The notes: generated from the letters alone by a model not told the origin. A DNA stretch of 64,000 bases from Pedobacter sp. KBW06 (GCF_003852525.1 NZ_QAJL01000006.1:125501-189500); one strand, 5' to 3'; numbered from the stretch's first letter, positions 1 through 9,113 are shown. Made by a program: numbers and translations.

Positions 1-513
1 TTCAAAGGCAACAACATGCTTCCAGATTTGTTCCGGTGTGGCATTGATGACCATTTCATCAGCAACGAGATTTACATAATTGTGCTCAGATAAGGAATCG
101 GTTACAAAAACGACAAAGAGCAGGGAGAATACGCTGACGTTTAGCGTCTGGTTATTTTTTTGAAACATCCGTTTCCCCAGAAAAGCTCCGGCAATGATAA
201 ATACAAAAATAAGCGGCGAGACGATCAGCAGACAAATTACCCCTTCACGCAGAAAAACATAACTGAACAGAATGGCCAGGGAACCATTTATCAGAGAATA
301 TCCAACAAGCGCATTGCTCTTCAGATTAATTTTCATCCAGAACCAGGAACTGACAATCCCCATTAATATAGGCACAATCACAAATATCGAAAACACCAGT
401 GCTCCGCTGTCCTGTAATTTGGTGTATTTAAACAGGCCTACCATTAGGAGTGCCAAAAGATTGGACATAGCAAAGCCCTTGAGCAAGGTTGCTCTATAAA
501 AATTCGTTGTCAT
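1..513 (-). CDS. Membrane protein with C-terminal SRPBCC (START-like) domain, partial
   Basis: The frame opens with ATG at 513 and runs 171 codons without a stop to the window edge, so the C-terminus is missing. The first ~140 residues are strongly hydrophobic with about four predicted membrane segments (for example LVFSIFVIVPILMGIVSSWF). They are followed by INATPEQIWKHVVAFE, which resembles the first strand and helix of SRPBCC/polyketide-cyclase-like domains, a hydrophobic-ligand-binding fold. I infer a membrane-anchored ligand-binding or lipid-handling protein; the substrate is unknown. It lies 82 bp downstream of the GbsR-type regulator on the same strand and is probably co-transcribed with it, so it may be that regulator's target. 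Confidence 0.75.
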   Translation of the reverse strand, partial: MTTNFYRATLLKGFAMSNLLALLMVGLFKYTKLQDSGALVFSIFVIVPILMGIVSSWFWMKINLKSNALVGYSLINGSLAILFSYVFLREGVICLLIVSPLIFVFIIAGAFLGKRMFQKNNQTLNVSVFSLLFVVFVTDSLSEHNYVNLVADEMVINATPEQIWKHVVAFE

Positions 514-595
514 ATTTTTTTATTTTGAACCACTGGTAATAGGAAAATCCCGGTACTCAGAATGTCTTTTGTCTAAATTTTAGCCTGAAAAATGG

Positions 596-1102
596 TTATC
601 TGAACATTTTAACAATAGATCCCCAAAACCAGCTCTCCTCTGCCTTGATCATGGTATCCAGTGTTTTATCTACGTTCTTAGCCAGTTTATTAATGTCGGT
701 CACCGATTTATGGAAGGTCAGGTATTCCGGATCTTTAGGGTCTCCTTTTACATTGGAAAGTTCGTCCAGAATTTTCACAACCGGATCAAGTTCTCTCTTT
801 CTTCTTTCTTTAGCGACTTGTTTAGCAATGTTCCAGGTGTCTTTATCTGCAAAGAAATACTCTTTACGCTCGCCCGCCCGATGTTGCTTTTCGACCAGAC
901 CCCATCCGATCAGGTCCCTCAGGGTCATGTTTGCATTGCCCCTGGAAATACTGAGGGCATCCATGATCTGTTCTGTAGTGAGGGCCTCAGGCGAGACCAG
1001 CAACAAGGCATGCACCTGAGCCATGGTACGGTTTATCCCCCATTCTGAACCCAGTTTACCCCAGGCTTCTATAAATTTCTGTTTTGCTTCTGCCAGTTCC
1101 AT
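596..1102 (-). CDS. GbsR/MarR-type HTH transcriptional regulator
   Basis: 168 aa, cytoplasmic. The N-terminal half reads as a MarR-like winged helix: GSEWGINRTMAQVHALLL, then a recognition region around ALSISRGNANMTLRDLIGWG and a wing with EKQHRAGERKEYF. This pattern is typical of the GbsR family, whose founding member represses osmoprotectant genes in Bacillus. The C-terminal ~80 residues are helical and probably used for dimerisation. The start at 1102 is supported by a Bacteroidota promoter ending only 4 bp upstream, with a perfect inverted repeat over its -33 element, which suggests autoregulation. The next gene downstream on the strand encodes the membrane-SRPBCC protein. The effector cannot be told from the sequence. 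Confidence 0.88.
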   Translation of the reverse strand: MELAEAKQKFIEAWGKLGSEWGINRTMAQVHALLLVSPEALTTEQIMDALSISRGNANMTLRDLIGWGLVEKQHRAGERKEYFFADKDTWNIAKQVAKERRKRELDPVVKILDELSNVKGDPKDPEYLTFHKSVTDINKLAKNVDKTLDTMIKAEESWFWGSIVKMFR

Positions 1103-1106
1103 AATA

Positions 1107-1137
1107 CAAACATAACATAAGTTATCAAACTTTCAAA
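1107..1137 (-). promoter_or_regulatory. Bacteroidota-type promoter of the GbsR gene
   Basis: On the minus strand, TTTG (1137-1134) is followed after 19 bp by TATGTTTG (1114-1107). This matches the Bacteroidota -33 TTTG / -7 TAnnTTTG consensus with normal spacing. The expected transcription start would fall at about 1100-1103, on or next to the ATG at 1102, so the transcript may be leaderless. Confidence 0.6.
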
Positions 1138-1152
1138 ATATACTGAAAGTTT
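1127..1152. promoter_or_regulatory. Perfect 9-bp inverted repeat, probable operator
   Basis: AAACTTTCA (1127-1135) and TGAAAGTTT (1144-1152) are exact reverse complements separated by 8 bp. The dyad overlaps the -33 element of the promoter of the GbsR-type gene, where a bound dimer would block transcription. The centre-to-centre distance of the arms is 17 bp. Autorepression is inferred from position only. Confidence 0.55.
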
Positions 1153-1212
1153 AATTAAAAAAATAGAGCGTGGATTGGAGCGTGCTGCCAAATGAGTGTT
1201 GAAATGACCAGC

Positions 1213-1240
1213 AAATAAAAAAACCCGCCTGAGCGGGTTT
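1213..1240 (-). terminator. Rho-independent terminator after the ECF sigma gene
   Basis: Stem AAACCCGC (1221-1228), loop CTGA, stem GCGGGTTT (1233-1240). On the minus strand the stem is followed by a T-rich tract (TTTTTATTT, 1220-1212), about 20 bp after the sigma factor stop codon. Confidence 0.9.
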
Positions 1241-1260
1241 ATGTATGAAGTCAGCCTCGG

Positions 1261-1782
1261 TTAATTCAGTTTAACCCGATCCTTGTACATTTTTAATTGT
1301 TCTTTCAGTACCTGTCTGGCCACATGGATTCTTGTTTTCACCGTACCGATCGGGATCTCGAGTTCTTCGGCTATTTCATGGTATTTATATCCCTCAAAAT
1401 ACCTTAAAAAAGGACCGGAATATTCAGGCTGTAATTTCGCCAGCGCCCTGTGGATATCCTCCATCACAAATTTATTCTCCGCCTGGTTGTTCGCAGCACT
1501 GTTGCGCAGCTGGTAAGGAGTTAAATCGTCTGTGGTATCAATCAACGCGAGTTTTCTGCTGCTTTTACGGTAATCATTAATGAAAGTGTTTCTCATGATG
1601 GTATACAGCCAGCCCCTCAGATTGGTACCTTGCTTATACATGGCATGATAACGGATGGCTTTGATCAGGGTATCCTGAACCAGGTCATTAGCGTCCTCCA
1701 CATCATTCGTAAACTTCATGGCGAAAGCTTCAAGGCAGGAACGGTGATCACAAATCTGATGATTTAAAGAAATATTTTTCAT
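1261..1782 (-). CDS. RNA polymerase sigma-70 factor, ECF subfamily
   Basis: 173 aa, the usual ECF size. Region 2 is visible as DANDLVQDTLIKAIR with the -10 recognition segment GWLYTIMRNTFINDYRK (residues ~57-73). Region 4 is near the C-terminus with the helix-turn-helix HEIAEELEIPIGTVKTRIHV. It should direct RNA polymerase to a small set of promoters. No FecR-like or zinc-binding anti-sigma gene is adjacent on either side, so its control is not explained locally; many Sphingobacteriaceae carry such stand-alone ECF genes. It is monocistronic, with its own terminator downstream and a long (687 bp) upstream spacer. The ATG at 1782 gives full-length region 2. Confidence 0.93.
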   Translation of the reverse strand: MKNISLNHQICDHRSCLEAFAMKFTNDVEDANDLVQDTLIKAIRYHAMYKQGTNLRGWLYTIMRNTFINDYRKSSRKLALIDTTDDLTPYQLRNSAANNQAENKFVMEDIHRALAKLQPEYSGPFLRYFEGYKYHEIAEELEIPIGTVKTRIHVARQVLKEQLKMYKDRVKLN

Positions 1783-2469
1783 AGGTAGATGATTTTTAAT
1801 TGCTTTTCAATAGGTAAGCTGTCAGATTCAAATGATGTACCAAATTCAAGCTCAAAAAACAGCCAAAACATACAAAAATTTATTAATACACCTCTTTTTC
1901 TCAATTTCAGGCTTAGTTTCAATGAAATTTCCGGTAAGCTGCGATAAAAGAGCAGAAAAAAAACCTCCGGGAACACAAATTGGCATCATTGATGTCTGGG
2001 GCGCAGGTGTATATTATCCAAGACCCAATCCCCCCTCCTTTCGATCTTAGTGTTCCGGATTTCCGAAAAACAAGAGATGAAGATCTGATAAACACCCGGT
2101 AGGCATCCCATAGACCGGGAAGCATAAATCCGGGGGGATTTACAATGACTATCAGTGAACATAAGAGAACCGTAAAGTAAAACAGGCCAGCTCCATGCCC
2201 TTCCCGGAACACAATGGGGCTGGCTTTAAAGATTAAGCGCTTGCTTCCTGACTGCAACTGAGATGCCCATCATTTCCTTTTAATTTTTACTGACGATCAT
2301 TTGATCATTAACAGGTAGTTGATAGGTCTGTCATTGGTCAAACTGACCTGTTAACCATGCATTTAAAGTGAGGTGAATATTAATTTTAATAGACAACATA
2401 TCATCATCATATAAAAAACATTTCGTAACTTGTGTTAAAACAAATTAATAACTTAATTAATCAACAGAT
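1783..2469. other. Long intergenic spacer, no supported gene
   Basis: 687 bp between divergent genes, expected to hold the promoters of the ECF sigma gene and the DUF6266-GNAT gene. A C6 run (2030-2035; GGGGGGATT on the minus strand) is present. The ~110 bp before 2470 are very AT-rich and have no clear ribosome-binding site. Open frames in this stretch have no recognisable motifs and I do not regard them as genes. Confidence 0.5.
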
Positions 2470-3642
2470 ATGGGAAAATTAATAAACGGTATATTTGGCG
2501 GTTTTCATGGCAAAATCGGCAACCTCGTAGGTTATACCTTAAAGGGTAAATACGTCATCAGAAAAATAGGGAAAAGTTCCAAACCGCTTACTCCGGGCAG
2601 ACAAGCAAACTGTCAAAAAATGACCCTCGTAAATGAGATGCTGAGCCCTTCGCTCGAGGTGATCCGCAAAGGATTCCGCATGAAGGTAGCAGGAACGGAC
2701 AAAAACGAGTACAATGAAGCAGTTTCTTACAATAAAAAGAACGCCATTCAGGGAGATTATCCAAACATCAGCCTGGACTATACCAAGGTAATGGTGAGTA
2801 TGGGAACACTTCCTGTAGCCATCCATCCTACCCTTAGTCAAACAGACGATAAAATCACCTTTAACTGGGAAGTATTAGCCGATCAGGCCGATCAGTATGG
2901 GAAAGATCGTGCGATGCTGCTGATCTATTTTCCGGATTTAAAAATATCCTGGTACGAATTGATCGGTTCAACAAGAACTGAAGGTACATATACAGTCGAG
3001 ATGGGTGAAGGATTGGCAGACAAAAGGATGGAAACCTATATCTCTTTTGTAAAAGACAATGGAAGGGCTGTTTCGGACAGTGTCTATGTGGGTGCCTTAA
3101 ATGCAGATAAAGAGATCACAATTTCAGAGAAAACCGATCCGGAAAAGGCGCAGTCAAACCGGGATTTCAGTTATGCAGGCCAGGATTTTGACATCATCAG
3201 CTATAGGAACTATCTTTTGGCCTCGGGTATAGAGATCCTGCCACCCGCCAAAAGGCATCAGAACAAGATCATATCTGATTCCTGGTTTAAACATGTGCTA
3301 AAAAACACCGTCAACCAGGAGGTTATTGGCGATTGCTCCTTTAAACTCAAAAAGAACGAGCACTGTATCGCCGAAATGAAAGTCAATATTTTTCCTGCCG
3401 AAAAACGCAAAGGTTATGCAAAAGAAGCTTCATCAGCCATGATCTCCTATCTGTTTGAAAAAACAACAGTAAACCGGATTGTGAAAATCGTGGATGCTCA
3501 GGATGAGGCCGCAATGGCTTTGCTGAAAAGCCTGGGCTTCAGGGAAGAAGAATATTTCAAAGACAGTGTATTTTCAGATGGTAAATGGGTTAGTGAATAC
3601 CAGTTTGCGCTATTAAAATCGGATTGGGATTTACGCGGATAG
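2470..3642 (+). CDS. DUF6266-family protein fused to a GNAT N-acetyltransferase domain
   Basis: 390 aa with two parts. Residues ~1-225 begin MGKLINGIFGGFHGKIGNLV, the signature start of DUF6266 proteins, which are frequent in Sphingobacteriaceae and have no known function; the rest of this part looks beta-rich. Residues ~260-385 look like a GNAT acetyltransferase: an N-terminal segment with SWFKHVLKN, a central strand HCIAEMKVNIFP, the acetyl-CoA loop EKRKGYAKEASSAMISYLF (R-x-G-Y-A type), and MALLKSLGFREEEYFKDSVF as in RimJ/RimL-like enzymes. No signal peptide is seen, so the protein is probably cytoplasmic. DUF6266 proteins normally end after the first part, so the acetyltransferase looks like an acquired C-terminal extension. 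The gene is convergent with a truncated glycosidase, with 7 bp between the stop codons. Confidence 0.8.
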   Translation: MGKLINGIFGGFHGKIGNLVGYTLKGKYVIRKIGKSSKPLTPGRQANCQKMTLVNEMLSPSLEVIRKGFRMKVAGTDKNEYNEAVSYNKKNAIQGDYPNISLDYTKVMVSMGTLPVAIHPTLSQTDDKITFNWEVLADQADQYGKDRAMLLIYFPDLKISWYELIGSTRTEGTYTVEMGEGLADKRMETYISFVKDNGRAVSDSVYVGALNADKEITISEKTDPEKAQSNRDFSYAGQDFDIISYRNYLLASGIEILPPAKRHQNKIISDSWFKHVLKNTVNQEVIGDCSFKLKKNEHCIAEMKVNIFPAEKRKGYAKEASSAMISYLFEKTTVNRIVKIVDAQDEAAMALLKSLGFREEEYFKDSVFSDGKWVSEYQFALLKSDWDLRG

Positions 3643-3649
3643 CAGGTTG

Positions 3650-4339
3650 CTATAAGATCAAATTTGCAGAGATCAGGGCAAGCAATTCCGAAATTGTTAC
3701 TGTAAAGGGAATCCGTTGGCTATTGACCAGTTCTATCAGTTTATTTTTCTTGTCTATTAATTTAATGCAATCCCTGTTTATCACTACACCCTCACTGAAA
3801 GCACGGGTGAACCAATCGGCTTCCCCGGATTTTCCCTGCTCCAGCCTGGCCATGTTGTTTTTTGGAGCGCTGAGTCCAATTGAAATCTTCGTTGCGTTTT
3901 TTATCGCTTTCAACTCCATAAAAATAAGGTTCTCCGTAGCGGAGACCCATGATTTCAATTCCAGTTCCTGATCATTTTTCTTCAAGTGAACGGTCGTTAC
4001 CCCATTACTCAATAATTGTTCGGCGGTAAAATCTGCCTTTTCAAAACCTTCGGTCTTCAGTACCAGAATACCAGCTAAGCGTGGCCCGGATAAACCGTCG
4101 GCTTTTGACTGTAAGCGCCAAAAGTCATTTTTAGCCAGGTAAAAAGACAACTGTTCTCCTTTGTAACCAACGCTCATGGTTAGATCGCCATTCCCCATTA
4201 AAGGTGCATCTATTGCGACATCAGATGGTGTTCTGGCCAGTGCTTTTGTCCAGCTGTTTTTATAGCCGGGCGATTGGGCAAAAGCAGATAAGCTCAGTAA
4301 ATGAGCAAAAATAATTACGGACCAAATTTTAAACCTCAT
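3650..4339 (-). pseudogene. Truncated secreted glycoside hydrolase, N-terminal domain only
   Basis: 229 codons. There is a signal peptide (MRFKIWSVIIFAHLLSLSAF, cleavage near AQS), then WTKALARTPSDVAIDAPLMG and GNGDLTMSVGYKGEQLSFYL, which resembles the N-terminal beta-sandwich of GH95/GH65-like enzymes. Such enzymes are usually 700 residues or more with a catalytic (alpha/alpha)6 barrel after this domain; here the barrel is missing and the last ~25 residues look unlike the family. The frame stops 7 bp from the convergent DUF6266-GNAT gene, suggesting a deletion or rearrangement removed the 3' part. The start codon overlaps the GH20 stop (TAATG), so this was the last gene of the GH110-GH95-GH36-GH20 operon. 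A functional short sugar-binding protein cannot be excluded. Confidence 0.65.
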
Positions 4340-6675
4340 TATTTCGTTATTTTTGAAATGGATAATTCGCCCAAACGTTTGTTATAAACCTGAATATCCG
4401 AAATCATTTGACTGGCTTTGGCGCCTTCAGGCTGACTTAACGGAAATACCAGGGTTTGCATGCGGCTGATTTTTCCATCTGTATTTTCAAAGCTGATTTT
4501 CTTTCCTTCCATTTTCTGCACCAGCTTTCCATCTACGTATAACCAGGTGCCTTTTTCATTTCCCGTCAGCAAAATTTTATAAGCTTGATTTGCGGTAAAC
4601 AGGAAGTCAAAAAGATCGGTATAATTCTCCCTGCTAAAACCTAACCTTAGGCCCTCTTTCTGATCTAAAAATACCTGCGCATTTTCAGATTCAAACAGCG
4701 TCACCTCTTTATTATCTCCCGGATTGGGTTTGAAGGTAAACGAAACAGAATATGGGTAACCGATTTCTTTAAGTGGTAAGGACAAGGCCTCAAATCCTTT
4801 AGCGGGTTTACCATCCTGCAAAACCAGGGAATCTGCGGTAGCCGAACGAACAACCGCACGCATGTTCAATCCAGGGCCTTCTCCTGTTCCTGCACTGTTT
4901 TTAGCAAAAGTATCCCAATCGGCATGATCTGATTTTCCGGTCCACATTTTCTCCGACAAAACCTGCATCGCCGGAAAAACCCGCTGATGGACATCTTTCA
5001 TCGTAATCCCATTGCCAACATGGTCATTCCATACCGCAAACATCCCTCCTCTGATTTTAGGATGTCCCATCAAAAAGACTTCTTTGCCAATCTGGTTTGG
5101 TTCCCAGCTCTGATAAATGCGTTTGACATTCAGGAAATCGTAATAATAGCCTGCCGCCGGAACGATGTACAACCACCCATCCGGTGTACTGATCTGGTCG
5201 TAACCCAGACGGACCATTTCTTTCGGCTCTGCGTAACCATTGTACCAGGCGTTCATGGTTACCCCTTCAACGCTGACCTTTGTGTTGCCCTGTGCATGAG
5301 TTAATGCACCCCACATACGTACCTTTTTGCTATAACCCTGTACAAAACGGATATAATGATCTGTAAATGCCCTGAAACTCTCTGCTTCCTTTTTTGAATA
5401 TTCATCTGTTCCGATATGCACTTCCGGATCTACAAACACAGGATCCTTTCCACTGATGTATTCTTTAAAAACCTGGTCTATGACCTCATAGGTTTTGGGA
5501 TTATTGATGTCCAGGTGATCCATTCCATAAGCCTTGCTTCCGATTTCCGGAAAGGCTTTGGTAAAAGCCAGGGAATGCGCAGGTACATCAATTTCAGGAA
5601 TGATGCGCATGCCGTACAACTGAGCTGTTTTTTGCAATTCGCGGAAATCGGCTTTCGTATAATGGCCGTCTGTGGCCGTCAGCTGAGGATAAGTCGTGCT
5701 TTCCAGTCTGAATGCGGAGTAGGTTTTATCCCAATCACCACCAAAAAACTGCTTGAAACCATTGTCGTTCAAATGAATATGAAAATCACCCATTTTGTAA
5801 TAAGCCATCATCTTCACATAGTGTTTTAAAAAGTCGAGGGTGAAAAACTTACGGCCAACATCAAGCACCAGGCCCCTTACTTCATATTTCGGATAGTCAT
5901 GTGCCTTCCCTTTTACAATCATACGATGTGCAGGATCCTGCTCCAACAACTGCAAAATAGTTCTCGTTGCCCAAAAAGCCCCTTTATAATAGGCGGCACT
6001 AATGCGCAGGCTCTGATCAATATCCAGGGTATAGCCTTCCTCGCCTAAATTTTTCAGCTGTGGGTTGAGGCTAAGTATAATGTCACCCGGTTTTGCTTTA
6101 CCTGTAGCAATGCTTAAAGCAGTATATCCTGTTAATTTTTTAAGGTCTGCCAGGAAGATCTCAGCTGCTGATCCCAGCAGCTTCCGGTCTGCTGGGATCA
6201 GCACAATGCGACTGCCGGATAACAATTTAAAATTCCCCATTCCGCCATTCCATTCCCGCAGAGAAGGAATGACAAAAGGTTGCTTGTTGATCCCTGTCTC
6301 CGGACGAAATTGCCCCCTTACCTTTATCACCTGTGGAAATTCATAAGAACGGTTGTTCTGCGTATTTTTTAGTTTCAATACCAGTTGGACTTCACAATCG
6401 GTTAGGGGACGATGTACTTTTCCATCTGTACCTATGACTGGTCTTCTATCCGAACCGTAAAGCGAGAGTTCATACCCCTGCCCCACTTTTGGGAGCGTTA
6501 ATGAATGGGTATCCCCGGCTATTTCATCCGGAAAAGAAAGCGTGGAGACCAAAGCTTTAAAGGCAACTGAATCCCCGGCGCTGAGTTTTTCTTCCTGTGC
6601 ATGGACCCCGCTGCAGGTAAAGAGTAAAAGCACAATGGCAGGTGTTATTTTTTTAACAAAAACAGATAACTTCAT
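4339..6675 (-). CDS. Secreted GH20 beta-N-acetylhexosaminidase with C-terminal LamG-like domain
   Basis: 778 aa with a signal peptide ending at GVHAQ. Residues ~150-255 form the alpha/beta domain typical of GH20 (GH20b). The TIM barrel follows from ~265 (VRGLVLDVGRKFFTLDFLK, MGDFHIHLNDN, RIIPEIDVPAHSLAF). The catalytic Asp-Glu pair is in HIGTDEYSK (about residues 424-425); Asp orients the substrate acetamido group and Glu is the acid/base. GTDE replaces the more usual GGDE. Trp-containing sugar-site motifs follow (MNAWYNGY, GGMFAVWND). Residues ~625-770 look like a concanavalin/LamG sandwich (VTLFESENAQVFLDQ, GTWLYVDGKLVQKMEG), perhaps for carbohydrate binding. Expected role: removal of terminal beta-GlcNAc/GalNAc in the periplasm or at the surface. 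Fourth gene of the operon, 13 bp after GH36. Confidence 0.93.
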   Translation of the reverse strand: MKLSVFVKKITPAIVLLLFTCSGVHAQEEKLSAGDSVAFKALVSTLSFPDEIAGDTHSLTLPKVGQGYELSLYGSDRRPVIGTDGKVHRPLTDCEVQLVLKLKNTQNNRSYEFPQVIKVRGQFRPETGINKQPFVIPSLREWNGGMGNFKLLSGSRIVLIPADRKLLGSAAEIFLADLKKLTGYTALSIATGKAKPGDIILSLNPQLKNLGEEGYTLDIDQSLRISAAYYKGAFWATRTILQLLEQDPAHRMIVKGKAHDYPKYEVRGLVLDVGRKFFTLDFLKHYVKMMAYYKMGDFHIHLNDNGFKQFFGGDWDKTYSAFRLESTTYPQLTATDGHYTKADFRELQKTAQLYGMRIIPEIDVPAHSLAFTKAFPEIGSKAYGMDHLDINNPKTYEVIDQVFKEYISGKDPVFVDPEVHIGTDEYSKKEAESFRAFTDHYIRFVQGYSKKVRMWGALTHAQGNTKVSVEGVTMNAWYNGYAEPKEMVRLGYDQISTPDGWLYIVPAAGYYYDFLNVKRIYQSWEPNQIGKEVFLMGHPKIRGGMFAVWNDHVGNGITMKDVHQRVFPAMQVLSEKMWTGKSDHADWDTFAKNSAGTGEGPGLNMRAVVRSATADSLVLQDGKPAKGFEALSLPLKEIGYPYSVSFTFKPNPGDNKEVTLFESENAQVFLDQKEGLRLGFSRENYTDLFDFLFTANQAYKILLTGNEKGTWLYVDGKLVQKMEGKKISFENTDGKISRMQTLVFPLSQPEGAKASQMISDIQVYNKRLGELSISKITK

Positions 6676-6688
6676 TTATGATTAATTT

Positions 6689-9061
6689 TTACTTTTTAAA
6701 TTCCAGGCTCCACTTAACAACCTGACTGTCTTTACTTTTAATGAGCACCCTAATCCAGCCACTTTCTGTCTGAGGCAAGACTTTAATCGTTACGCCGTTC
6801 GCATTTCCAAGGATAGCGGCCTTATTTAGCTTCCATTTTCCGCCATCATTCATTCCTGCAATGCGAAGTTCATAGTCGTCCCCGGCAATGAGCTTACTTG
6901 TTCCTGAAAGGTGGTTTCCCTTCCAATCTTCTTTAAGCAAATCGATCATACCCTGAGTGATGTGCTGAGAAGTGGAAACCACTACCGGATGATTTGAGCT
7001 GGCACGAAGGGCGATCACTTTGCAGGATTCTGAAGGAAGTTCTTCTTCAATTGGGCCATGAATGTCCTGAAGTGCTTTGTTTCCCCAGAAATCAAAGGCA
7101 TAATAGCGGGTTTTAGCATTTAATCCGGCATAGCTCAGCGAAGTACGAATCTTTTGTGTACTGGTTTCCCAATTAAACAAGCCTAGTACGGTACGGTCTG
7201 TACCCGACTTTTTATCCTTTGCCAGCCAGATCGAAGGCAGCATTTTATCAAAGGCATCAACTGGTCTGGCAATCCCGGTATGGGAAGCCATACAACGCTT
7301 CATAATTTCCAATCTGTCTGATGGAAGGTCCGGAAGCCAGTCGCTGCTTAAAAAGAATTGTCCGGAAACCGCAACGAAAGAAGGAAGCAAACGGGCCCTG
7401 GTCAGGCTGCCAATTCCCTCTGCCGCACCATCAGCTGTTGACTTGCCTTTTTCTCTTAACATCGAAGGATCAGGATCATTCCACCATACTCTTCCGTTTA
7501 AGAAATAAAGTCTGGAAGCGCGAATTGCTCCGGTGCGGATACTTTGTCCGTCGTGGTTAAAATCCGGCCCGATCCGCATGGCATTGACCAGGCCAATAGA
7601 AGCCCCGAAAGACCTCATGTTCTGACTCACGCAGCATCCGGAAAGGAACATATTTTCACCCGTACATTTTCTTATCATTTTCAAACCATCTCTGAAGGAT
7701 TCAATCTGCGTTTTAAATGGATCGAAAAGCGGCTTATTGTTCCCTATGCTGTCATTTTTGTATCCATCATTGATGTAAATCTGTTCGGTCACCGTTCCGG
7801 TCCATAATCCGTCCATTTTGAAATAGTCATAGCCCCATTTCTGCATCGTACTGGCATAATGGGCAAGGTGTTCCTGAACTTCCGGATTGGTCAGGTCAAG
7901 AGAGGTCCCACCCCAGGTGGTTTCATAAGGTTTGCCATTTTTTCTTTGCGCAAACCAATGCTGACGGTCTTTATATTCCGGGGCCTGATGGTTACGGCTA
8001 AAAGGCATCCACCAGATTCCTGCCGTCAGCCCTGCCTCTTTAATGGCAGTGGCAGTGGTGGTCATTCCATTGGGATAGCCACCCTTTGGATCTACCCGGT
8101 CAAAGCCGCGGTGAGGACCATTGTATTGACCTCCTGCCTGCCATTGATCGTCGATCTGAAGCACGCCCAATCCAAAAGGTTTCAATTCTTTTTTAATAAA
8201 ACCAGCCAGTTTAATCGTTTCAGATTCTGTACCGGCACCTCCATTTTTTTCGGAGTACCAGGTGCAATACACGGCGGTTCTTGGCTTCAGTTTAATCTGT
8301 TGCTTTTTGGCGATGGCATCGGCAAATTGTTCTTCACCCAAACGCGCATCATCAAAATAGCCGACCAGCAAGGTTTCTGTGTTTTCCGTTTTGGCCAGCG
8401 GGATATTAAAACGGCCATAATCGATCTGAGGAGTGATTTCCACCAGGTTATTTTTCACCTGGGAAAACAACACCCCGCTTCCTTTTTCGTTCGTTAACCA
8501 GCCGCTGACTACCCCATTTCTGGAAGCAGGATCAACCGTGGTCAGAAAGACATAACTTCCCGGGTTTTTGTCCGGATCCAGCAGCCCTCCGGTTCCCAGT
8601 GTTTTCAACCTGTTGACCGGTTTTCCCAGATCTACCAGAAAAGAAACCGGGTTAAGCTTAGGAATGTCAAGAATATTGTTCCCGGCATTTCTTACCTTTT
8701 GAGTGATAAAAAGAAAAGGTTGCGAGGGGTACAGGACAAAAGATACGGAAGAACCGTCGGGGCTGCCTGCAGTTAAAGCCTGGCCAATACCGAAAATCGG
8801 ATCTGAGATCTTTTCGTTGGTCACTTTAATGAAGTTCAGGTTTGGAACGAGCTTTTTAACAAATGCTTTCCCCGTAGACCTGGAGCTGATGTTAAAATCA
8901 CGGGTTTGGGGATTGTAGGTCAGGATTAAACCCGAATTGCTGATGCGGTTACCGCTCCCCTCCCGAAGCTCAATGTGAGGAGCGGATGCTTTGGCCAATG
9001 GACTCTGAAAGCTCAAAGCACAAAAGACGATTGCCGCTGAATGTAAAAAGAATCTGATCAT
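6689..9061 (-). CDS. Secreted alpha-galactosidase-like enzyme, clan GH-D (GH36-type)
   Basis: 790 aa with a signal peptide (about residues 1-25, ending near AKAS). An N-terminal beta-sandwich (~30-270) precedes a TIM barrel beginning around FGLGVLQIDDQWQAGG. The clan GH-D nucleophile is the Asp in WGYDYFKMDGLW, and the probable acid/base is the Asp in AMRIGPDFNHDG; WWNDPDPSM is also characteristic. A C-terminal beta domain (~620-790) completes it. Family members release terminal alpha-galactose or alpha-GalNAc; which one applies here cannot be decided by eye. It sits between GH95 (52 bp upstream) and GH20 (13 bp downstream) in a co-directional operon with GH110, so it probably trims alpha-galactosyl branches of the same glycan. 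Length fits GH36 better than GH27. Confidence 0.85.
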   Translation of the reverse strand: MIRFFLHSAAIVFCALSFQSPLAKASAPHIELREGSGNRISNSGLILTYNPQTRDFNISSRSTGKAFVKKLVPNLNFIKVTNEKISDPIFGIGQALTAGSPDGSSVSFVLYPSQPFLFITQKVRNAGNNILDIPKLNPVSFLVDLGKPVNRLKTLGTGGLLDPDKNPGSYVFLTTVDPASRNGVVSGWLTNEKGSGVLFSQVKNNLVEITPQIDYGRFNIPLAKTENTETLLVGYFDDARLGEEQFADAIAKKQQIKLKPRTAVYCTWYSEKNGGAGTESETIKLAGFIKKELKPFGLGVLQIDDQWQAGGQYNGPHRGFDRVDPKGGYPNGMTTTATAIKEAGLTAGIWWMPFSRNHQAPEYKDRQHWFAQRKNGKPYETTWGGTSLDLTNPEVQEHLAHYASTMQKWGYDYFKMDGLWTGTVTEQIYINDGYKNDSIGNNKPLFDPFKTQIESFRDGLKMIRKCTGENMFLSGCCVSQNMRSFGASIGLVNAMRIGPDFNHDGQSIRTGAIRASRLYFLNGRVWWNDPDPSMLREKGKSTADGAAEGIGSLTRARLLPSFVAVSGQFFLSSDWLPDLPSDRLEIMKRCMASHTGIARPVDAFDKMLPSIWLAKDKKSGTDRTVLGLFNWETSTQKIRTSLSYAGLNAKTRYYAFDFWGNKALQDIHGPIEEELPSESCKVIALRASSNHPVVVSTSQHITQGMIDLLKEDWKGNHLSGTSKLIAGDDYELRIAGMNDGGKWKLNKAAILGNANGVTIKVLPQTESGWIRVLIKSKDSQVVKWSLEFKK

Positions 9062-9113
9062 TATGTTTGGTTTTTGTGGTTTATGGTGAATGTGGTTTAG
9101 GTGTGGATTCGTT

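Noticed and set aside
1919..2257. 112-codon minus-strand open frame upstream of the ECF sigma gene
   Set aside because: No recognisable motif, odd composition, and it occupies the expected promoter region.
7859..8497. 212-codon plus-strand frame inside the GH36-type gene
   Set aside because: Antisense to a well-supported enzyme; no family features.
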